DNA from: Hydractinia symbiolongicarpus
Lineage: Eukaryota; Cnidaria; Hydrozoa; Anthoathecata; Hydractiniidae
Direction of reading: 5' to 3'
Length of the DNA stretch: 64,000 nt
Assembly (NCBI RefSeq): GCF_029227915.1
Contig: NC_079887.1
Location: forward strand, 9,176,001-9,240,000
Shown: in pieces, positions 58,301-64,000 of the stretch
Numbering within the stretch: position 1 is the first letter of the stretch
Layout: each line of letters begins with the position of its first letter
Position numbers and translations under genes: made by a program
The notes under the pieces: model-generated
Told to the model about the DNA's origin: nothing
Database searches by the model: none
Seen by the model: only the letters and a program-made list of their open reading frames with translations

Positions 58301-61300
58301 GTTTTGTAAACAAACAGGGCTTGAAATGAAAGTAAACAGTACCTCCTTCACGTTTAAGTTAAATTAAGAATTATCTATGGACAGCTTAATTGATAGTTTT
58401 TTATAGATATGGTGTTTTAAAGTTGCTTTAGTACTGAAAAAGTTATTTTGAGCTAATATGGTAGAAATACTCAATACCAAGGGTAGTTTTAAACCTTAAA
58501 ACTTTCATTATTTTTTCATCTCTGGATTTATCATGTATTTTAAAATTTTGGATTTTGTAAAAGAGTAGATGATGTCCAAATTATACTCCTCCCCATAAAA
58601 AAGAACCGATCACAAGTGCTTCACGGAAGTATAACCATATGTGTCGGCAGCTGGTTTACTATAAAGTTCTGTGAAAGAATTACAGAGAAATAAGATCCCT
58701 TTAAAATTAGTCAATCACATGCTAAGGCAGAAAATATTTTCAAAAATATCTTTATCCACTTAGTTTACCAGTTCTCTTATACTAAAGAATTCAACTTTTT
58801 CCTTAGTCTGAACTGTTGACTGGAAGAGGTTTAGGCCTCTTAATTATTACTGTCTAGTGGATCAATTCTCCATTCTCTGGTATTTTTTGTAATAAGCTAT
58901 AGAGGTTTCAAAAATATTTTTTATCAATTATATTGTATTTCATAAACAACGTATTTATGAATGTATACCACATAAAGAAGTATATGACAGTAAATATCTT
59001 TTTGATCATAAACTTTAGTGAAGAAACATAACGAGGGGAGGAGTTTTTATGTTAATGTTCAGTGTCAGAAAAGTAAAGCAGTTATGCAGACTGTATTTGC
59101 AGAAGTCAGTGGTGATATATGAAGAAAATGTAATTGCAGATCAGATCAGCCACTATCAATGGCAACAATGTCTTTATCTTGTCCATTAGACGCACAATTC
59201 CCAGTTGAAAACACTCCTTCACTTTCCCAATCAATCATGGACTCTTTGTACATTCTAACTTCTTGTGTGCCCAAATTATTTACCATCAGTCAGTTCAAGT
59301 AGAACTTGAAAATGATAACAGCTGGGTTAGGAAACACAATAAGGATTTGAAAATTTTTGACCAATGTTAGAAAAACTTACTGCCGGGTTTTCTTTCTCCA
59401 GGTAACACCAGAGTAACTTTGCAGTAACAAGGTTTATCTTTTTTTTTCCAACACGAATGCAAAATTAAAATTATCAATTAAAATGCAAAAGTTATTTTCC
59501 GCACTTTTTTGGGAGCAGAAATAACTGTTCCGCCTACAGCTATCAACCCGTTAACCAGCCTTGGTATGGAATAATAGATTTTCATACAACATTTTTATAC
59601 CACTCTTGCTAACTATAGGCAAAACCTATTTATAATAATTTGAAATAAAGACTTGACTAAGCATTGTAGCTAGCTAGGTAGCCAGTTTTACAGTCAGTTT
59701 TGTAAGGATGTATATTTGTATTCAGCTCCCTAAAGCTATGTTAGAATAAGTGTTATATTCTCCAATCTTTCTTTGTAATTAAAAAAAGATTTAAAATTTT
59801 GCCAACAACAATTACAAGTTATTTTGCCGTTCAACTAGTCTAGTTATCCATATCTAGCTTCTTTTAAAACAAACATTTCCTGTTTTCTGCCACTGTACCT
59901 CTTTTAATATCAATGCTAAAAAGGATCAACAGCATTTTTCTTTTTTATCAATCTATTTTATTGAAAAGTAAGTTAAAGCACGATAATAAAGCTTTAAAAG
60001 TTGTAAACAACCTATCTTTTATTATTTGCGTGCACACAAAAAAATGCTTTACAATCGCTAAAAAAATACAGCCTCGTTTTAAATTACAGCAAAACGGTCA
60101 TAAATAGATATTTTTAATGTTTGTTCCAACATCTATCTAATATCAACTATTTTTGATCTACCCTTATAAAACATATCGGATTTTTCATTTAGTTTTCTCT
60201 TCTTCTTGAGCTACACTTTTGCAGTAAAAGAATTCCTATTCCGTCCTTAAAACATTCCTCGCGCGTGTTTCAGATTAGCACTCTAAAAATCACGCAGCAA
60301 CAGATGCAGCGTCAATTATAAAAAAAGCTTGATATTCTTGCTTCAACGCATCCTTCATATTTCACTTCTGTTTCACTTGCTTTATGAGTGTACACACAGT
60401 ACTTGCTGTTGCTTCTACTTTCACGTCTGCTTCGGAGGTGTGAACCAGACATAATGTTGACACTGTAGATGTTAGCCAGTTCAATATTAGTTGTTACACA
60501 AAAAAGGCTTCATAATGAGTTAATATTTTACATATCATTTGTCCAGGATTGTAGTTTGACGTATAAATTTCACCCAAGTCAATATCAAAATAAGATTTTT
60601 TATGGTGTACCCTAATCCATGTCAAGAAAATAATTAGATTTCAGAAAAAACTGAAAATTATTTTGTACAAATATATAGATGTGTCATATTCTAAGCAAAA
60701 TACGTAACATTGCACCTCTATCATATGTCTTACTGCACAGACTTTGTGAAAGTGGGGTGTTGGACTGACTGGCAGGGTGTTGTATTTGATAATCAGAGCA
60801 AGAAAATAAGAGAGGAAACAAAACTTACCGGTAAGACTGACATGAAATGTACTTGCAACGGTGGATAACCTAATTGGAGCTGGTGATGTGAAAGATTTGA
60901 TTTCGAACAGTTGCTTCCCAGAAGGCTTCTCGATTTCAATCTGCAATATAATTAATTTTGCAGTTAATATGTATAACAATAAAATTAAAAATCTACAACA
61001 AAAATCAGAATAGTAAGGGCATGTACAAGACTTGGAAGTTGTAGCAATTTACTGTACCACATATTACAGACAATGAATACAAAACCTTTGCAATAAGTTA
61101 ATCGTGTATTTCTAAATTTTACATAGAAATTTCAACCAGTTTATTGATTTACCCAGTTGCCCTGAAACTTACTGTAGCTAAGTTTTTATCTTAGTAAAAA
61201 ATAAAGGCTGAAATATATTTTCACAAAAATGTCAAGGTGTTATTCCACGCTTATTTTTACAAGCTCTTTTTAATATTTTCAAATTTCTTGATATATTAGC

Positions 61301-63549
61301 GATTTTTTTATTTCACGACGTACGTACGTTATAGTATTTCATAAACCTTATGCTCTTTGCTACAAAAACTAATTTACGCCTAGGTTATTAATACTTTCCT
61401 AGGTTTACGCTCATTCACACCATTTTTTTTCGTTTTTGTAAGTTTAGTCCCCTGTTTAATAGTATCTGAAATTATCTATCTGGTTCAAAGTTCCAATCAA
61501 AAATGCACAGAAATTACATTTTATTAAAAAGATGTTGTTTTTAACTTTTTATTTAATTGGCACCTTAATAAGTATGGCCATATGTCTATAGTGTCACTGA
61601 AAGATTTAATATCTTTAAGCAGATATCCATAAATTTATTTTTGTGTTACTGCATACTTTATTTGAGGTTTTGCACTTTTGATATTTACGGAATTCGCCAA
61701 TGGCACATCATACATTGAAAAATATTAATTGTCTTGCTAACTTGTATATCATCTTTATTTATATATTAACCACCAAAGGCCCATTTTAGAAATATCCCAT
61801 TTTCTGTCGACTTGTGGCTTCTCAAAATTTGTACTGCGATTGATGACTGAGGACAAGACCTAGTGGAGTTATGCTTGGTATCGTTCGGTAGCCCAATTTA
61901 TTAATTTCTAAATCTTTGGGCACCTTTTCTGACAAACTTGTCTTTGAGAGTTTGCGTTTAAATGTAGGGCTATACCTTGGCTATACCGGCCCTGCTTGTT
62001 ACGTACTGATTCCGTTGGTATGCATCACTGGATAAAAATCTCATGATTTAGTGATATTGCAGGTTCTTTGGTTGGATAACATCAATTTTTATGCAGTGAT
62101 AGAGACACTTATTGGCGAAAAATAAAACATTATAACTTAACAAAAAAGTGAATTCTATGTGAGATTTTTTCATTCTCTATAATATGGGAGAAAACTGTTA
62201 CGAAACTGGTTTGGTTAACACAATTATCGAAGGTTTTCTCAGAGGTGATCTTTTTTAAATAAAGAAATGAGATGATAGTATCTCTAATGAGTGAAGGGGT
62301 CATCTTGTGGTGACTTGGTACAACGATCAATTTATAATTTTCAGTGCTTTGGAACAATTGAAAGAGAGAAATATACAAAGCAGCCATGAGAAAATAATAC
62401 ATTATTTTGATTGGTCACAATGTTATATCTTTATCTTCTTACCTGCGGATTATGAGGTCCAATTGTGGCTATGCCCTCCAATTTAATTTCCAAACCATGA
62501 AGAGTCATGGCCTCTCTAGAATCCCATGAAATTTCCATCGTTGTTGGTGCATATGCAGGTCCACCCAAAGACAAGATTTCAAAAAGTAGAATGGGCAAAT
62601 TATTGCGAACTTTTGTCTTGATTTCCACAAATCTATTGGTTTTGTCAATCTTGATACTTTCAACCTGGAAAAAAAGCCCGTGTAAACATTAAATAACACC
62701 CATGGCGCAGTTACTTAGTGGTTATGACTTGTTTCACTTTCTTTGGCGGCAATTTAATATGGATGAGAAAATTTTACCATAGCCCAGGCTTAACCCCAGC
62801 CATGTGCGGACAATGGGGGCTGTTGGATGTTGCAGGGCGTTGCCTAGCAGAGCGAAGACTTTAATTGAGTCTGCGCAACTCAAAATGAGCATTAAATACT
62901 CTAGGATCCTCCATCCAAGTCATTGCCCCCCCTCGAAATAATAGACAGAATTTGCATATTTGTTCGCCGTTTTTATTTCCTATACTTTAAGTTCGTCCGT
63001 CCATCCGTCCGTTTTCCTGTAATTTTTTCTTTTGTTTTATTGATCGAGAATTAAATTTTTTACCTACCCCAAATACATCCCCATCTAAAATCTTGGTTGC
63101 AGTTTGAAAATTATTGGGTGAGAAATGATTATCTAAAAGCATTTTTAGCGACGGCGGGTTGCATCCATTCTTCTTGTCAAGAGTTGCTGTTATAGTGTTG
63201 TCAGCCGTTGCTAACACAAGATCGCACCAAGTGTCTCCGAAGGTTAATTTGCCGCTGCCAGACATTATATCCGTTCGTTTTCCACCTATAAAGTTTAAAA
63301 TATTAATTTAAATGCAAAGATAGGGGGGTATTTCTTCCAGATCTCAACACAACAGGCATTCTGATGTTTGAAAGCAAAAGTGAAAAAACTTTTCTTACCT
63401 TTTACATCGTTTTCAATTTCTTTGAAAAAGTCCGTACTATCTATAATTTCGCTTCTTCTCGTTTCATCATCGAAAAAATAGATAGAATCCACAACTTGGC
63501 ATATTATCAAGGTAAGCATAACTTTATTCAGCCATTGCAAAGCTGCCAT
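40338..63549 (-). CDS. Large secreted multi-domain protein, 25 exons, family not recognised
   Basis: Exons (minus strand): 63549-63399, 63285-63068, 62664-62443, 60940-60829, 59437-59381, 57741-57555, 57458-57167, 56958-56610, 55878-55596, 55168-54960, 53051-52846, 52280-52106, 51962-51645, 51489-51337, 49519-49271, 48587-48361, 48057-47875, 46172-45896, 44617-44439, 43688-43504, 43426-43245, 42725-42619, 41134-40954, 40760-40629, 40522-40338. Each has GT/AG sites and every junction agrees in phase; the sum is 5,019 nt, 1,672 residues, TAA at 40,338-40,340. Exon 5 has a weak purine-rich acceptor. There is an N-terminal signal peptide and no later transmembrane segment, so the product should be secreted. 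Layout: beta-rich block A (exons 2-10), charged linker (11-12), beta-rich block B (13-17), helical/coiled tail (18-25). An additional small exon between 17 and 18 cannot be excluded. Confidence 0.75.
41544..41562. repeat. Poly-C run (19 bp)
   Basis: Uninterrupted C tract in the intron between exons 22 and 23. A matching G run of 18 lies at 63,712-63,729, upstream of exon 1. Confidence 0.9.
44047..44310. repeat. 20-bp tandem repeat, about 13 units
   Basis: Units of GTGTCTCAAGACAAGTTTGC with few substitutions in the intron between exons 19 and 20. All three plus-strand frames stay open because 20 bp is not a multiple of three and the unit lacks stops; the resulting long ORFs are artefacts. Confidence 0.9.
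44938..45833. repeat. Foldback (long inverted repeat) element
   Basis: About 200 bp at 44,960-45,180 reappears inverted at 45,630-45,830 (for example GTATAGACAGAAATAC matches GTATTTCTGTTTATAC), separated by ~450 bp. It lies in the intron between exons 18 and 19. No coding capacity recognised. Confidence 0.7.
47875..51962 (-). other. Large gene, exons 13-17: second beta-rich block
   Basis: Exon 13 holds three spaced cysteines (ENCLENKLCLWMAKNLG, then LRLECKLKYES) and alternating hydrophobic strands. Exon 14 has AIEIAFTGSISLEFAMGGII and YSFGPVPLPSFG. Exon 15 has WVYAQFNALTIQKICDAFQL and SGFPEGITLSYSLEG. Exon 16 has GFYLKGKIKIFDIEASGHVL. Exon 17 has FEVHIEGYAEVLGINGEIKI. The repeated amphipathic strand pattern suggests a large beta-sheet or barrel-like lipid- or ligand-binding fold; this is inference. 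Confidence 0.6.
50285..50742. mobile_element. pogo/Tigger-like MITE (458 bp)
   Basis: Ends CAGTTAACTACCGG and complement CCGGCGTTAACTG, with subterminal TTCGA-type repeats (GTAACTCGAACC, GTTCGAGTTATACG, GTTCGAATTATG). A clear TA duplication is not visible. It lies in the intron between exons 14 and 15. Confidence 0.55.
52106..53051 (-). other. Large gene, exons 11-12: charged linker
   Basis: Exon 11 is Ser/Glu-rich then Lys/Asn-rich (SGEDAEEEEAESTETTSRSL). Exon 12 is Lys-rich then acidic (VEENEEEEEPDLEFSIDMPE). It likely forms a disordered hinge between the two beta-rich blocks. Confidence 0.65.
53383..54837 (+). mobile_element. Two tandem ~730 bp Helitrons
   Basis: Unit 1, about 53,383-54,113, and unit 2, about 54,114-54,837, are near-identical and head to tail. 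Each starts ATAATAATACG followed by CTGTCTGTGACTTTTGC and ends with the hairpin GTGGATTTTTCCAC, GGGCCTTAT and CGACTAGT. No Rep/helicase is encoded, so they are non-autonomous. They contain several TGACGTCA-like sites. Inserted in the intron between exons 10 and 11, on the plus strand. Confidence 0.75.
54960..63285 (-). other. Large gene, exons 2-10: first beta-rich block
   Basis: About 655 residues with alternating hydrophobic strands and scattered cysteines. Landmarks: exon 2 LTFGDTWCDLVLATADNTIT; exon 3 GPAYAPTTMEISWDSREAMT; exon 5 CYCKVTLVLPGERKPG; exon 6 HDWLPGTQWKKWTGYGAFNP; exon 7 a Cys cluster (ILCSPPEEGETVCSGPGCNI); exon 8 VFKLIDFDYTP; exon 9 WRFAIEIPSMTLQNVLDLFE; exon 10 WKPKNPTANDQPAHAFAFAI. 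No standard extracellular module (EGF, Ig, FN3, TSP, vWFA) is recognisable. Confidence 0.6.
58096..58187. repeat. 28-bp tandem repeat, three units plus a partial
   Basis: Units of CAGCAAAAGGCTATATCTGA followed by TTC-GCAT, in the intron between exons 5 and 6. Confidence 0.9.
63399..63549 (-). other. Large gene, exon 1: signal peptide
   Basis: ATG at 63,547-63,549. Residues 1-9 form a short N-region, 10-20 a hydrophobic core (VMLTLIICQVV), and cleavage is likely around residue 22; then FFDDETRRSEIIDSTDFFKE. The donor AAAAG|GTAAGA ends the exon in phase 1, matching exon 2. Upstream lies a G18 run (63,712-63,729). Confidence 0.75.
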
Positions 63550-63711
63550 CTTTAAAATGCCTAAAATGATAATTTTAAATGCGATGTTAAGGAAATATTG
63601 CAATAATTTACGAAAAGCTAACCAGTAAAATACATTATTTTGCTTTGCTTTTCGCGCATTTGCGCAAAAAAACCCAACTGAATACACGGTGGCATTTCAG
63701 CCTTTTTTTTT

Positions 63712-64000
63712 GGGGGGGGGGGGGGGGGGCTGTAATAATTTATGGAATACTTATAACCGATCAGGTATAAAAACAAAAGAACTAATGTTTGAACGGTTTA
63801 GATAATAGAAATACAAAACATCTGCTAAGACCAGCAAGTTTCGCGATTTTCACGATTTTTAAAGCTTTCTCCGAAATCTTTTGTTTTAAAATATTTTAAA
63901 TAAAAAAAATCGTGAATTCTATATAACGTGAAAAAAATCGTATATTTCCCCTCCTTCCTCTATCCCTAACAAAGTACTAAATCACAATGAAAGTGGTGAT
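63712..64000. other. Upstream of the large gene: G18 run and AT-rich sequence
   Basis: No gene seen. The G run (63,712-63,729) lies ~165 bp upstream of the first ATG and could affect promoter structure or simply be a length-unstable tract. No clear TATA box assigned. Confidence 0.4.

Noticed and set aside
62700-62830. tRNA-like A-box (ATGGCGCAGTTACTTAGTGG) suggesting a SINE head
   Set aside because: No B-box at the right distance and no poly-A/T tail or repeat copy in the window.
1-64000. CRISPR arrays, operons or bacterial promoters
   Set aside because: No regularly spaced direct repeats with unique spacers; spliced genes and eukaryotic transposons show the DNA is eukaryotic.

Overview
This is an AT-rich eukaryotic window with spliced genes (GT-AG introns), many introns holding transposon debris, and no operon-like gene packing. 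The element content (Polinton, Kolobok, hAT, Tc1/mariner, pogo-like MITE, Helitrons, a captured Rep gene) points to an invertebrate animal. A cnidarian, perhaps a hydrozoan, is my best guess from general familiarity, not from a marker gene, and I hold it weakly.

Layout. (1) 1-8.03 kb: a decayed Polinton/Maverick. It has integrase, packaging ATPase, zinc-ribbon/HNH nuclease, double jelly-roll major capsid, penton-like protein and several unassigned ORFs. Nearly all carry one to three stops or frameshifts; no DNA polymerase B is visible, so the rest lies left of the window or is lost. (2) 8.2-33.3 kb: a repeat-rich region. Three copies of a ~1.5-2 kb block (8.2, 22.1 and, inverted, 24.9 kb) each carry an intronless gene for a 64-residue secreted peptide with six mirror-spaced cysteines. 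Two copies look intact; the third has lost a cysteine, its stop codon and its TATA box. A Kolobok-like element (16.4-19.1 kb) carries a P2X7-C-terminal-like zinc-binding gene and a transposase tail. A ~1.8 kb repeat occurs at 10.8 kb and inverted at 26.6-32.6 kb; the second copy is split at a TA by a 4,027 bp composite element (27,961-31,987). That element has 204-bp direct terminal repeats, a DD34E Tc1/mariner transposase and a convergent HUH + SF3-helicase Rep pseudogene. Between the two genes lie nine copies of an octamer pointing inward around an AT-rich core, like a replication origin.

(3) 35.7-63.55 kb: one large minus-strand gene. I could place 25 exons whose phases all agree (5,019 nt, 1,672 residues, signal peptide, no visible transmembrane anchor), plus two more 3' exons at 36.5 and 35.7 kb that fit in phase as a continuation or alternative end (up to 1,787 residues). 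The product looks like a secreted protein: two beta-rich blocks joined by an acidic/basic linker, then an amphipathic/coiled-coil tail. I do not recognise the family. Its introns hold a hAT transposase remnant, a tandem Helitron pair, a pogo-like MITE, a foldback repeat and several minisatellites.

The strongest candidates for something undescribed are the transposase + Rep + iteron composite, the mirror-symmetric cysteine peptide family with its conserved CACGTG promoter, and the large secreted gene. All exon boundaries, domain names and element ends were read by eye; no search or structure prediction was run.
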